The notes: generated by a model from the sequence alone, not told the origin. Shown: positions 24,627-32,248, counted from the stretch's first letter. The stretch is 32,248 nucleotides of DNA from 1-14-0-10-45-29 sp964532715 (GCA_964532715.1 CAZHIX010000006.1:1-32248); one strand, 5' to 3'. Numbers and translations are program-made.

Positions 24627-26069
24627 ATGGTCAAACTCAATACAAATCAAATTGGTGCTATTGCACTTGTTGCAATATTTATTCTATCAACTTTTGCAAT
24701 GTATGTTGGTGTTTATGCTCAACCTAAAGTAAACGATACTATCAAAAGCACGGATATTTTAACTGGTCGTGCAACTGCAAATGCAACATTGGTTTCGTAT
24801 TCTCCTGTATTGCAGGTAGAAAATTTTACCCAACAAACATCTGGATTGATAAAACAGCTAAAAAATGATAAGATAATCACTCAGCAAATAAAAACTTCTG
24901 ATGCAATACTACTTACATTACAAAACTCAAATGATGCTCCGTCGGTAATGCGTATTCTTGAACCTTCGGGTGCAACAATTTATGCTCAGGCTACAATCAA
25001 AACCGGACCATTAGATTTTGTTTCCGGAACTACGCGTCTGACAATCAATTCAACTAACTATGTTTCCAAAATGCAACCAATTTTTGAACCAAACGAATCA
25101 TTCACTATAAGCATGCAAGCATCGGTGTATGATGGAGAATTATATTCCTATTCATTTCCTTCAATAGAAACCGGAAATACATTCAACGCATGGGTTGCAA
25201 CTAAAGATGTAAAAACACTTTCTCACAATTTACAAGTTGTAATCCCATGGGAAAACAGAAATATAGATCTAAGCCCGTTCAAATCATCGCTTAACACTTC
25301 TGAGAGTATAAACTATAGTCAACGTTCATTTATTTTATTTTCATCTGCTGTGGATCAGCAAACATTACAACAGCTTTCACTTTCAAAGCCCTTCTATGTA
25401 ACTTCTTTGCAACCAACAAGTTTTTCAATAGAATCAAATTTCAACAACACGTCTCGTATTATTGAAGATTTATCTGTGCTAAACATATCTGTGCAATTCC
25501 CACCTTCTATTCTGACTTTTAATTCTCAAAACCAATCAGAGCTTGCGCAACTATTTTTATCTGAGTATAATTGGACCAATGCAACTGTTTCCGATGCATT
25601 TGTATTAGAGTTAAACTTGTCTGATACATTTGAATATAATGGTGTCAATTACACCCTACCTCAAAACCAGGTCGTAACTATAGATTCTCAGTTTGAACCA
25701 AACGAAGACTATGGTCTGATAATAAGCGCATCTGCAATATCTAGACGAGTCGTAAGTTTTAGTCCTCTTTCTTACATGCCAAACATATACGCTCAACCAG
25801 AGCAAGCTCCTATTGATGATACTATTCTCAACAACACGATTGTAGATAACGATGAAAACAATTCTATGCAAAGCACTATAGATTCAGAATATATAGAGCA
25901 ACTCATCAATAACAACACAATTTCAACATCTTACGATGATGAAAACAATTCTATGCAAAGCACAATTGATTCTGAGCAATTAGATTTTGATTCTTCAAAT
26001 CAAACGCAAGTAGAACAAAATACTGTACAATCAGACTCTGATTCAAATTCTTCAACCAACGACCAATGA
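24627..26069 (+). CDS. Secreted or membrane-anchored surface protein, Asn-rich
   Basis: This 480-residue protein begins with a signal peptide or anchor (about residues 10-30, IGAIALVAIFILSTFAMYVG). An extended beta-rich ectodomain follows, with about twenty N-x-S/T sequons (for example NFT, NST, NYS, NWT, NLS, NNT), suggesting an N-glycosylated surface protein. The last 80 residues are low-complexity and acidic and contain a duplicated 29-residue unit starting DENNSMQSTIDSE. The family is not recognised. The ATG at 24627 is preferred; a GTG at 24618 would add three residues. No clear SD is present. Confidence 0.75.
   Translation: MVKLNTNQIGAIALVAIFILSTFAMYVGVYAQPKVNDTIKSTDILTGRATANATLVSYSPVLQVENFTQQTSGLIKQLKNDKIITQQIKTSDAILLTLQNSNDAPSVMRILEPSGATIYAQATIKTGPLDFVSGTTRLTINSTNYVSKMQPIFEPNESFTISMQASVYDGELYSYSFPSIETGNTFNAWVATKDVKTLSHNLQVVIPWENRNIDLSPFKSSLNTSESINYSQRSFILFSSAVDQQTLQQLSLSKPFYVTSLQPTSFSIESNFNNTSRIIEDLSVLNISVQFPPSILTFNSQNQSELAQLFLSEYNWTNATVSDAFVLELNLSDTFEYNGVNYTLPQNQVVTIDSQFEPNEDYGLIISASAISRRVVSFSPLSYMPNIYAQPEQAPIDDTILNNTIVDNDENNSMQSTIDSEYIEQLINNNTISTSYDDENNSMQSTIDSEQLDFDSSNQTQVEQNTVQSDSDSNSSTNDQ
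25851..25976 (+). repeat. In-frame 87-bp repeat in the surface protein gene
   Basis: GATGAAAACAATTCTATGCA and the following bases, about 39 nt in all, occur at 25851 and again at 25938, exactly 87 bp (29 codons) apart. The copies differ only at a few, mostly third-codon, positions (ACTATAGATTCA versus ACAATTGATTCT), so the duplication is not brand new and the protein sequence is kept. Confidence 0.75.
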
Positions 26070-26285
26070 GGAGTAAAAATCAATACGCGCACTTTGGATT
26101 CAAACAAGCTTTCACGTAACTCGTGTTGACTAATCAGCTCAAAATAAAAACAAGTATTAGGCAAATCTGATGTTCATATTTTGGGCAAAACACTAAAAAT
26201 TCATGGCCAGTAAAATCCAAAATCTCTGTGTTTGTTTTTTAAGCTTTTATTTCGTTTGTCATGTACTTAATGAGTTTATTTTTTA

Positions 26286-26291
26286 GAGGTG
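26286..26291 (+). promoter_or_regulatory. Ribosome binding site of the Sm-like gene
   Basis: GAGGTG lies 7 nt before the ATG at 26299, a well-spaced SD. It marks this gene as one with a leader, unlike most of its neighbours. The 229-bp gap upstream (26070-26298) holds no other gene I can see. Confidence 0.5.
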
Positions 26292-26298
26292 TGTAAAT

Positions 26299-26523
26299 AT
26301 GCCAGACAAACGGCCATTTGATGTTTTGAATGCAGCGCTAAATAATTCTGTAATAATCGGAATGAAAGGCGGATATGAAATGCGTGGGACTATGGTCTCA
26401 TATGATGTTCACATGAATATCGTGCTTGAAAAAGCAGAGCAACTTGTGAATGGGGAAGTAAAACGTGGAATTGGCACTGTTCTCTTGCGTGGCGATTCAG
26501 TAGTTTACATCTCACCATCGTAG
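26299..26523 (+). CDS. Sm-like archaeal protein (SmAP / LSm)
   Basis: This 74-residue single-domain protein forms heptameric rings that bind U-rich RNA. The Sm1 motif is RPFDVLNAALNNSVIIGMKG, with GTMVSYDVHMNIVLEKAE (HMNIVL is the RNA-binding motif). The Sm2 motif is GIGTVLLRGDSVVYISP, which matches the consensus G...lRG..v..I. Its size is typical. A translin homologue elsewhere in the window is another RNA-binding candidate, but no operon links them. Confidence 0.95.
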   Translation: MPDKRPFDVLNAALNNSVIIGMKGGYEMRGTMVSYDVHMNIVLEKAEQLVNGEVKRGIGTVLLRGDSVVYISPS

Positions 26524-26543
26524 ATTTCTGTTTTTAAAAGATT

Positions 26544-26572
26544 AAATAAAACACATTTACTTTGTTTTATTT
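26544..26572 (+). terminator. Hairpin and T-tract after the Sm-like gene
   Basis: AAATAAAAC (26544-26552) and GTTTTATTT (26564-26572) form a perfect 9-bp stem with an 11-nt loop. It is followed by a long T-rich run up to the tRNA gene. It probably ends the Sm-like transcript; the same AT-rich stretch may also contain the tRNA promoter. Confidence 0.5.
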
Positions 26573-26602
26573 GTTTATTTTTTATTTTTATTATTTTTTT
26601 AT

Positions 26603-26674
26603 GGGCATGTGGCGCAACGGTAGCGCGCCTGCATGGCATGCAGGAGGCTGGGGGTTCAAATCCCCCCATGTCCA
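26603..26674 (+). tRNA. tRNA-Ala (GGC)
   Basis: The gene folds as a full cloverleaf of 72 nt: acceptor GGGCATG/CATGTCC, D-arm GCGC/GCGC, anticodon arm CCTGC-ATGGCAT-GCAGG with anticodon GGC, and T-arm GGGGG-TTCAAAT-CCCCC. G3:U70, the alanine identity pair, is present, and A73 is the discriminator. The CCA end is not encoded (CTA follows). No intron is present. Confidence 0.95.
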
Positions 26675-26808
26675 CTAAGTAGAAATTTCAATGGGGGGTC
26701 GACACACCAAAGGTGTGGCATTACCCTCCATGTCCACTAAGTAGAAATTTCAATGGGGGGTCGACACACCAAAGGTGTGGCATTACCCTCCATGTCCACT
26801 AAGTAGAA
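26666..26808 (+). repeat. 62-bp tandem repeat built on the tRNA-Ala 3' end
   Basis: CCATGTCCACTAAGTAGAA starts at 26666 (inside the tRNA), 26728 and 26790, so the period is exactly 62 bp; two identical units and a partial third are present. Each full unit contains a hairpin: ATGGGGGGT pairs with ACCCTCCAT (one G:U) outside, and CACACC-AAA-GGTGTG inside. The unit reads like the 3' half of the tRNA (T-arm and acceptor strand) with a hairpin in place of the T-loop. It is too uniform and lacks spacers, so it is not CRISPR. Confidence 0.85.
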
Positions 26809-26851
26809 CTTTTAACGAGAAGTTATGTGTTGTGCAATTTAATAAAAACTC

Positions 26852-26864
26852 AAATTTAAAAATT
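26852..26864 (+). promoter_or_regulatory. TATA box of the membrane protein gene
   Basis: The AAATTTAAAAATT core is centred 26-27 nt before the ATG at 26885, predicting a leaderless message. Confidence 0.45.
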
Positions 26865-26884
26865 ACAACTTATTTATTGCACCT

Positions 26885-27565
26885 ATGCAAGAGCTAACTT
26901 TCATATTACATCAAATTTTTGATTATTATTCTCAAATTGAGCAAAGTGTTGATCCGCTGACAATGCGCGCGTTTATCTCTATATTTGCAATTACGATATA
27001 TGCCATATTTGCAGGAAGTTTTTATGAAACTCTTTCAAAACGAATGATATTCAAGATAAATCTTACTAAACCAAAATTGTTTGCACAAGAAGAAACTCAT
27101 GTCAGTCTTTGGGATTTCATAGTTTTGTTCTTCAAATACACATTATTTTTTCCAATAATAACTCTTATTTGGACAATTGCACTCACCTTATTTTTGTTGG
27201 TTTTATCAACCTCAAATCCGGCCGAAGTAGCAATCATTTCTCTTTCAATAGTTGCGGCTACAAGAATTGTTGCATATTACGATGAACATATTGCAGTTGA
27301 TGTCGCAAAACTTCTGCCTATAGCTTTACTTGCAATGATAGTTGCAAACCCTGCGTCATTATCTGCAGACACTCTTTATTCAAAAAGTTCAGTGCTGTTT
27401 TCACAAGCCCCTGATTTTGTTCCACTATTTTTGTTTTTAGTCTCAATTGAGTGGACTTTACGTATTTTGCTTGAACTCAAATATTTCTTATTTGGAAGAC
27501 CTGATGAAGAACAAACCGACCTTGATAAGCTTCTTGTGCATTACAAACGACCAAAAAAAGATTAA
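26885..27565 (+). CDS. Integral membrane protein of unknown function
   Basis: This 226-residue protein has an N-terminal helical segment, then about four or five hydrophobic stretches (near residues 26-45, 75-105, 110-128, 140-158 and 180-200). Its charged C-terminus (RPDEEQTDLDKLLVHYKRPKKD) is probably cytoplasmic. No catalytic motif is visible and I do not recognise the family. The following gene starts 25 nt later and has its own TATA-like box across this gene's stop codon. Confidence 0.75.
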   Translation: MQELTFILHQIFDYYSQIEQSVDPLTMRAFISIFAITIYAIFAGSFYETLSKRMIFKINLTKPKLFAQEETHVSLWDFIVLFFKYTLFFPIITLIWTIALTLFLLVLSTSNPAEVAIISLSIVAATRIVAYYDEHIAVDVAKLLPIALLAMIVANPASLSADTLYSKSSVLFSQAPDFVPLFLFLVSIEWTLRILLELKYFLFGRPDEEQTDLDKLLVHYKRPKKD

Positions 27566-27568
27566 ATA
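27562..27568 (+). promoter_or_regulatory. TATA-like box across the stop codon of the membrane protein gene
   Basis: TTAAATA overlaps the TAA at 27563-27565 and is centred 25 nt before the ATG at 27590. The downstream gene could therefore be transcribed on its own, leaderless, in addition to read-through. Confidence 0.35.
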
Positions 27569-27589
27569 CCTACACATCAACACATTTGT

Positions 27590-28729
27590 ATGCAAATAGA
27601 TTCCAAATATTGGTTGTATGCTCTTTTATGTGTGCTTTTTATTTGTTGTGCATATTTACTATTTGAATTCATTTCTCTTCGTGATTCTTCCTCAACCACA
27701 ATATATAATTTAGAATTAAATCTTCAAAATCAAACAAATCGTGCTAATTATCTGCAATCCTCATATATTTCTTCTTTAAAAGAAATCTCAACTCTCAAAG
27801 TTAATTTACAAAATATCAGCTCTCAACTCCAAACGCAAAAAACACAAAATCAACAAGTTTTAGCTCAATTAAACTTAGCAAAACAAAATATTACTTATTT
27901 AGAAGATCTTTTAGATCAATCTACTAAAAAAGCGCAGTCAATGCGTGAAGAGTTTATATCGTTGCAAGAAAGTATAAGCAGTTCAATGTCTTGGTTTAAA
28001 CAAAATTCAAAACTTGACTCTACTTATTCTTGGTCTGTAGATATTTTTCTAAAAAGAATTCACTCAGATTGCATATACAATCAAACTCTCAATCTTGCGT
28101 GTATCAACTATCTAAATGAACGAACTGTTCTTTATTTGCAATATCTAAATGATTTAGATATCGGAGAAGTTGATCATTTACAATCAATTAATCAAACAAT
28201 AAAGCGTCGTGGCGGTGATTGTGAAGATTTTGCTCTTTTTTTCAAAGCAATTTTGCAAACTCTCAAAACAAATGAAAATCTATATATAAAAACATGGGAA
28301 CCATCAGAGTACGGGCAATATGCTGTGTGGCCACAAACAAAAGATCCCGAATATCTAGTCTTTTATCCTAAGGCGCAACAAAAAATAATTTCAAACCTAA
28401 AAAACACATATCCTGTCGTTATATGTTATACTGTCAATTCAATGTCTGGTCATTGCAGAATTGCATTATCTGAAACTAAAATAACTGTTGATTCAATCCA
28501 AAATTTAGATGGTGCGCCCGTTTTTGAGCCACAAAATGGTCAGTATAGTGGAATTATTGGCACTGATTATCAAATCTGTTCAAAAAAAATTTCTGATTGC
28601 AAATATTTTGCAGGTGCAATTACTGTTGTGATTACCGACGACGATATACTAAATTTTAATGATTCAAAATGGGACTCATATAGTAATCATCATAAAAAAG
28701 TAAATGAAATTTTACAAACTTTAAATTAA
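27590..28729 (+). CDS. Membrane-anchored coiled-coil protein with transglutaminase-like domain
   Basis: The N-terminal membrane helix (about 8-28) is followed by a Gln/Asn-rich coiled coil (about 35-125) and a C-terminal globular domain. The domain has RRGGDCEDFALFFKAIL, the transglutaminase-like Cys motif (Cys211), then GHCRIAL (His288) and TVDSIQN (Asp301). The Cys-His-Asp order and 13-residue His-Asp spacing match the transglutaminase/papain-like fold. It is probably a protease, amidase or cross-linking enzyme on the outer face of the membrane; the substrate is unknown. Several Cys in the domain suggest disulfides, which the DsbA-like protein could make. Confidence 0.8.
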   Translation: MQIDSKYWLYALLCVLFICCAYLLFEFISLRDSSSTTIYNLELNLQNQTNRANYLQSSYISSLKEISTLKVNLQNISSQLQTQKTQNQQVLAQLNLAKQNITYLEDLLDQSTKKAQSMREEFISLQESISSSMSWFKQNSKLDSTYSWSVDIFLKRIHSDCIYNQTLNLACINYLNERTVLYLQYLNDLDIGEVDHLQSINQTIKRRGGDCEDFALFFKAILQTLKTNENLYIKTWEPSEYGQYAVWPQTKDPEYLVFYPKAQQKIISNLKNTYPVVICYTVNSMSGHCRIALSETKITVDSIQNLDGAPVFEPQNGQYSGIIGTDYQICSKKISDCKYFAGAITVVITDDDILNFNDSKWDSYSNHHKKVNEILQTLN

Positions 28730-28812
28730 TTCACTTTTTTCTTTTAAAAAAATCAATTTTACATTTTGTTTGGTCTTTTTTTTGCATTTTTTTCTTTTTC
28801 ATACAAAAGCTT

Positions 28813-28820
28813 TTTATATA
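28813..28820 (+). promoter_or_regulatory. TATA box of the Lys-rich micro-protein gene
   Basis: TTTATATA is a near-ideal archaeal TATA box. Transcription starting about 26 nt downstream (28842-28846) would give a leader of about 20 nt carrying the SD at 28849-28856. Confidence 0.55.
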
Positions 28821-28848
28821 TCATAAGAATTCTATTGAACGAAAACTT

Positions 28849-28856
28849 GAGGTGAT
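28849..28856 (+). promoter_or_regulatory. Strong Shine-Dalgarno before the Lys-rich frame
   Basis: GAGGTGAT is fully complementary to the usual archaeal 16S rRNA 3' end. It is 7 nt before the GTG at 28864 and 4 nt before the TTG at 28861, which favours GTG. It is among the strongest SDs in the window and argues that the tiny frame is translated. Confidence 0.6.
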
Positions 28857-28863
28857 AAGTTTG

Positions 28864-28941
28864 GTGAGTAAGAAAAAAACAACAAAGAAAAAAGTACCGA
28901 AGAAGAAATCAGTAAAAAAGAAAGCAAAGAAGAAGAAATAA
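28864..28941 (+). CDS. Lys-rich micro-protein (25 residues)
   Basis: The frame encodes a peptide beginning MSKKKTTKKKVPKKKS and continuing with two more Lys clusters separated by Val or Ala. Sixteen of 25 residues are Lys, in four groups of three or so and a final group of four. The composition resembles the tails of histone H1, of bacterial Lys-rich nucleoid proteins and of TopA in this window, so a DNA- or RNA-binding role is likely but unproven. It has its own TATA box, a perfect SD and an intrinsic terminator overlapping the stop codon, which together argue for a real gene. An A-rich chance frame is the alternative. A TTG start would add one residue. Confidence 0.65.
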   Translation: MSKKKTTKKKVPKKKSVKKKAKKKK

Positions 28942-28960
28942 TTTCTTCTTCCTTTTTCTT
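28929..28960 (+). terminator. Terminator overlapping the end of the Lys-rich gene
   Basis: GAAGAAGAAA (28929-28938) pairs perfectly with TTTCTTCTTC (28942-28951) around the TAA stop, and a T-rich tract follows. The last Lys codons thus double as the terminator stem. Confidence 0.55.
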
Positions 28961-29018
28961 ATAATCTTAATTTTTAATTTTGTTTTTTATTTTTTTTTGC
29001 ATTTACGTCGTATTTATA

Positions 29019-31220
29019 TCAATAATTTTTATGTATTGCTTTTTCTATTATTTCAATTGCCTTTTTTTTATCTATGTAAAAATTGTTGTTTGAGCATTGG
29101 GGCGAATAAACGCATTTTGGGCATCCATTTTCACATTCGCATTTTTTCAGACGTTCATGTGCCATATTTATACATTTTTCATATTTTTTTACTAATATCT
29201 GCGAGAGTCCAACACCACCTTCAACTCCTTCATAATAAATTATCCTTCCATCCGGATAAGATATCCCTCCAATCTCAGTAGAATCGGCTCCACTTATCGC
29301 TGGCATCATCGCTATACTCACGTGTTCAATTGCATGAAGTCCGCTTGCATATTGTGCGCTTTGATCGGCATACACATCCCAATCCGCCCAAAATCCACAC
29401 GTGTCATATTCGTGAACTATGGGTTCATCAATCTCTGTTTTTGATATGGTCGCTCCACTAAAAACATCTTTTACTATATAACCATAAACTTCATCCACTA
29501 TATGAACGTCTCCCCATCCAAGTTCAACATTGTTCCATTTGCTTTCTTCTATTACTTTTGTTATTTCTGCATTTTTCTCTCTTAGTGCTTGAGTAAAAAT
29601 TGTATCATCTTGATTTATCTCACTAACTACCGCCTGTCCTCGCGTTATGTCAAGATTATTACATTGATATTTTTTTGCTCCCATTAAATATATCGCGCCT
29701 GGATACAATTCTGCAATAGCCATTGAAAGTTCTCTTTCCCCTATAATTTTTTTTCTATCCTCATCAAATATTCTAACTCTTTTTCCTGCATTTCTAAGTG
29801 ACATTTTTCTTATAGCAATTGTTCCCTGAGCCGTGCTCATATAATTTTTTGCAAATTCACGTAAAAACCCTTGTTTGCAAAGTTGTTGTAAAATTTCTAT
29901 ATCCTTATCTAAAACTTCGTTTTGCGAAAGTACTTTGTCTTTACATGCAGATAAAAGATGCATTTTGCGTATGTTTTCATTATACATATTTGCAAAACAA
30001 TCTTCTGGTTGTCCGTACAAATATTCATGTTCATTATTTGCGTAATATTGATCAAGTGGTGTCTGACGTGCTACAAGAACTGAATATGCCTGTTGTCCTT
30101 TTCTTCCAATTCTGCCTGTTCGTTGTTTCATCTTGGTTATCGTTCCTGCAAACCCTGCCATTATTGCAAGTTGCGCATCTCCCACGTCTATACCAAGTTC
30201 AAGTGCGGATGTTGTGGCAAGCATTTTGATTCTTGACGATCTAAAACCTGCCTCTATACTTCTTCTTTGTTGAGTATCAATTCCGGATCTATATACTTCA
30301 ATATCCATTAAGTTTTTTTTTCCAATTAACGCAAGTCTTTCTGCCACGTTGTGAGAATTTGCGAATATTATTGTTTTCATCCGAGCTTCTTGAGCTAATT
30401 TCAAGCATGTTGTAATCATACTTTGTTCATCCAAATTTATTATTGCATGATTTATTTTTGTTCTAGGTGCACTATCACCAATCACAAGCTCCAATTTTTC
30501 ATTACAAATATTTTGTGAAAAATCAAGAGCATTTCCAACTGTTGCAGAAGATAAAATAAATTGCAACTGTTCTGTAATCTGGATTTCGTCTTGCAAATCA
30601 AAAAGTTTTTTCTGTGCATGTAGTTTGTTGTTTTGTTGTTTGTAATTTTTACATATTCTTTTGAGTCTCCACATCAAATTTGCAACGTGAGCTCCAAGAA
30701 TGCCCGAATATGCATGAACTTCATCTATGACTACAAGTTCAAGCTTTGAAAAAAATTCGCTCCATAACTGTGAATTTGAAAGCATAAAATGAAGCATATC
30801 TACATTTGTAATTATTACATGTGGCAAATCTGAGCGAATCTTTTTTCTTTTACTTTGAGGCGTATCTCCATCATATACCTCTGATCTTACTCCAAGAATT
30901 GCAAACTCTCTTATTCTGGCAAACTGATCTCTTGATAGTGCCTTTGTGGGAAAAATCATCAACGCAGTTTTTGATCTTAACGCAGTCTGCACGACTGGTA
31001 TCATATAACACTCTGTTTTACCTGCGCTTGTAGGTGCCATAAGCACAATACTTTTCTTTTGTTCTACAAGCTTTATGGCCCTTGCTTGATGTAAATAAAA
31101 TTTATCTATACCCCTTGATTTTAAAATTTGCATTATTTGAGGTTGCACTTGAAAATCTTGTGCATAAACTGCATTTTTTGCAGGTTCAACTATCCATTTT
31201 GGACAAAAATCATCAAACAT
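29019..31220 (-). CDS. DEAD/DEAH-type helicase with C-terminal DUF1998 (MrfA/Hrq1-like)
   Basis: This superfamily 2 helicase is probably involved in DNA repair. Motifs in order are LHQARAI (Q-like), MAPTSAGKTE (Walker A), IFPTKALSRDQ (Ia), VVIDEVHAYSG (DEVH, II), SSATVGN (III), IIFANSH (IV), ATTSALELGIDVG (V) and QRTGRIGRKGQ (VI). The C-terminus has the DUF1998-type domain (ADSTEIGG, GGVGLSQI) ending in a four-Cys cluster, CECENGCPKCVYSPQCSN. That cluster and layout define the MrfA/YprA/Hrq1 group, some of which act in mitomycin or crosslink repair. The ATG at 31220 is used; a TTG at 31244, three nt after the gltX stop, is possible. It is co-oriented with gltX and probably co-transcribed. Confidence 0.88.
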   Translation of the reverse strand: MFDDFCPKWIVEPAKNAVYAQDFQVQPQIMQILKSRGIDKFYLHQARAIKLVEQKKSIVLMAPTSAGKTECYMIPVVQTALRSKTALMIFPTKALSRDQFARIREFAILGVRSEVYDGDTPQSKRKKIRSDLPHVIITNVDMLHFMLSNSQLWSEFFSKLELVVIDEVHAYSGILGAHVANLMWRLKRICKNYKQQNNKLHAQKKLFDLQDEIQITEQLQFILSSATVGNALDFSQNICNEKLELVIGDSAPRTKINHAIINLDEQSMITTCLKLAQEARMKTIIFANSHNVAERLALIGKKNLMDIEVYRSGIDTQQRRSIEAGFRSSRIKMLATTSALELGIDVGDAQLAIMAGFAGTITKMKQRTGRIGRKGQQAYSVLVARQTPLDQYYANNEHEYLYGQPEDCFANMYNENIRKMHLLSACKDKVLSQNEVLDKDIEILQQLCKQGFLREFAKNYMSTAQGTIAIRKMSLRNAGKRVRIFDEDRKKIIGERELSMAIAELYPGAIYLMGAKKYQCNNLDITRGQAVVSEINQDDTIFTQALREKNAEITKVIEESKWNNVELGWGDVHIVDEVYGYIVKDVFSGATISKTEIDEPIVHEYDTCGFWADWDVYADQSAQYASGLHAIEHVSIAMMPAISGADSTEIGGISYPDGRIIYYEGVEGGVGLSQILVKKYEKCINMAHERLKKCECENGCPKCVYSPQCSNNNFYIDKKKAIEIIEKAIHKNY

Positions 31221-31247
31221 AATCACATCTAACTCAAGTTTCAAAAA

Positions 31248-32248
31248 TTATTTTGATATAAAAACAAACTGCAATTCGTCTTGTTTTTTACAATCAAGTT
31301 TTACAAATCCAAATCTCTCAAACTGGCAAACATCTCCAACCTGCATCGAATTTAGACTTCTTTCTCCCCAACCATAAATCTGTTCAAGTGATTTTTCATT
31401 GAATTTTTCATCTACAAATAAATCATGTGCAATATCTATTTTCACTGCAACTTTTAATTCATCACATATCCATTGAATCTTTTTCTTTGGTTGTATATTT
31501 TCTACGTTATGTTTTTGGCATTTTAGAATTATCATTTTTTTGTTTATTCCATCAAGTGTTTGTGTTTCAACAATACTCTTTTGCATCACTTTCAAATTGC
31601 ACCAATCTTTTAGTCTAAATATTTCAGATTCGCACAACTCGTTTGCATCTGTAGGTGATATATACGCTGGACTTGAAGCAACCACCTTTCTTGTTCCAAG
31701 ATTAGTGTTTGTAGGGTGATTTTTGACTTCAATCTCCTGAGTTTGTATATTTTCAATATCCACTCTAGCGCCATACTGCACAAAAAACTTTCTTATTGTG
31801 CTCTCGTCAATTATTTTTCTATTTTCTGATAGAAGTTTATCCCATCCCGGTTCGCTTTCAACTTTTGATAATCCAAAACCAAGAACAAAACTTTTTATTG
31901 CCTCTGGGCGTATTCCACGTCTTCTTAGAGCCATTAAAGTTGGCAATCGTATATCATCATATCCGCATACTTTTTGTTGTTCTATTAATGGCGTTATAAG
32001 TCTTTTTGAAACCGGTGCACCTTTAATTGCAAGTCTTGAAAAAGAAATGAGTTTGGGCTTTCTTAATTCCAAATCATCAAGTATTGAAAAGTACAATTCA
32101 TCGCGCATTTCGTATTCTTTACTTCTCATCGCATGTGTTACTCCTTCTATAGAATCTAGTACGGGTGCAACAAAATCATAATTTGGCCAACAGGTGTATT
32201 TGTTTTTTGTTCTGTAATGTTCATGTTCTACTATCCTAAATAATGTCG
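31248..32248 (-). CDS. gltX: Glutamyl-tRNA synthetase, 5'-partial
   Basis: This is the C-terminal portion of the archaeal/eukaryal-type GluRS. The first internal ATG (32129) is not the start: the frame stays open to the window edge and encodes TLFRIVEHEHYRTKNKYTCW, then PNYDFVAPVLDSIEGVTHAMRSKEYEMR, which matches the conserved core. Downstream are ISFSRLAIKGAPVSKRLI (the KMSKS-equivalent is VSKR), YDDIRLPTLMALRRRGIRPEAIKSF and FVLGFGLSK. The beta-barrel anticodon-binding domain then runs to the C-terminus. The catalytic N-terminus lies outside the window. The gene precedes the helicase gene. Confidence 0.93.
   Translation of the reverse strand, partial: TLFRIVEHEHYRTKNKYTCWPNYDFVAPVLDSIEGVTHAMRSKEYEMRDELYFSILDDLELRKPKLISFSRLAIKGAPVSKRLITPLIEQQKVCGYDDIRLPTLMALRRRGIRPEAIKSFVLGFGLSKVESEPGWDKLLSENRKIIDESTIRKFFVQYGARVDIENIQTQEIEVKNHPTNTNLGTRKVVASSPAYISPTDANELCESEIFRLKDWCNLKVMQKSIVETQTLDGINKKMIILKCQKHNVENIQPKKKIQWICDELKVAVKIDIAHDLFVDEKFNEKSLEQIYGWGERSLNSMQVGDVCQFERFGFVKLDCKKQDELQFVFISK

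Noticed and set aside
26666..26808. CRISPR array
   Set aside because: The units are identical over the full 62 bp with no variable spacers, start inside a tRNA gene, and no cas genes are nearby.
31248..32129. A complete 293-residue gene starting at the ATG at 32129
   Set aside because: The frame is open and conserved up to the window edge, so this ATG is an internal Met of GluRS and the gene is partial.

Overview
This is an archaeal window from an AT-rich genome. The evidence is an archaeal-type tyrosyl-tRNA synthetase, an archaeal-type UMP kinase, an Sm-like protein (SmAP), an archaeal-type GluRS, an archaeal-type NMN adenylyltransferase (NadM) and a translin-family protein. Most promoter-proximal genes also have a TATA box centred about 24-29 nt upstream of the start codon, the geometry of leaderless archaeal transcripts. 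Shine-Dalgarno (SD) motifs of the GAGGTGAT type are confined to genes inside operons and to a few genes with a short leader. The lineage cannot be fixed from the window; a DPANN or euryarchaeal lineage is possible.

Layout, left to right. The window opens in the end of a Cys-rich secreted-type protein whose 5' part runs into a GC-rich block. Next come a large SMC protein (+), then a lipoprotein with a degenerate ComEC-like metallo-beta-lactamase fold and a translin homologue (both -), UMP kinase (+), a frameshifted family 2 glycosyltransferase (-), an Mre11-like phosphoesterase (+), and a purD-tyrS pair (-). A 672-bp structured gap precedes a class II ribonucleotide reductase (+). A HAD phosphatase (-) and a circularly permuted GTPase (+) follow, diverging from one TATA box. 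After them lie a GC-rich multi-hairpin element, two small hypothetical genes (-), a DsbA-like protein, topoisomerase I, purH and nadM (all +), an FKBP isomerase (-), a glycoprotein-like surface protein (+) and SmAP (+). tRNA-Ala(GGC) comes next, with a 62-bp tandem repeat built on its own 3' end. The window closes with a membrane protein, a transglutaminase-like protein, a 25-residue protein that is about two-thirds lysine, an MrfA-like helicase (-) and the 3' portion of gltX (-).

Functionally the window mixes chromosome and DNA maintenance (SMC, Mre11-like, TopA, MrfA-like helicase, a possible lysine-rich nucleic-acid binder), nucleotide supply (UMP kinase, PurD, PurH, NrdJ, NadM), translation (TyrRS, GluRS, tRNA-Ala, ribosome-assembly GTPase), RNA metabolism (SmAP, translin) and envelope proteins (DsbA-like, FKBP, surface protein, transglutaminase-like, Cys-rich protein).

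The most unusual signals are two divergent gene pairs that each share one nearly palindromic TATA box about 26 nt from both start codons; the Lys-rich micro-protein with its own promoter, SD and terminator; the tRNA-Ala 3'-end tandem repeat; the GC-rich three-hairpin element with a possible second copy at the window start; and a metallo-beta-lactamase-fold lipoprotein that has lost its metal ligands.
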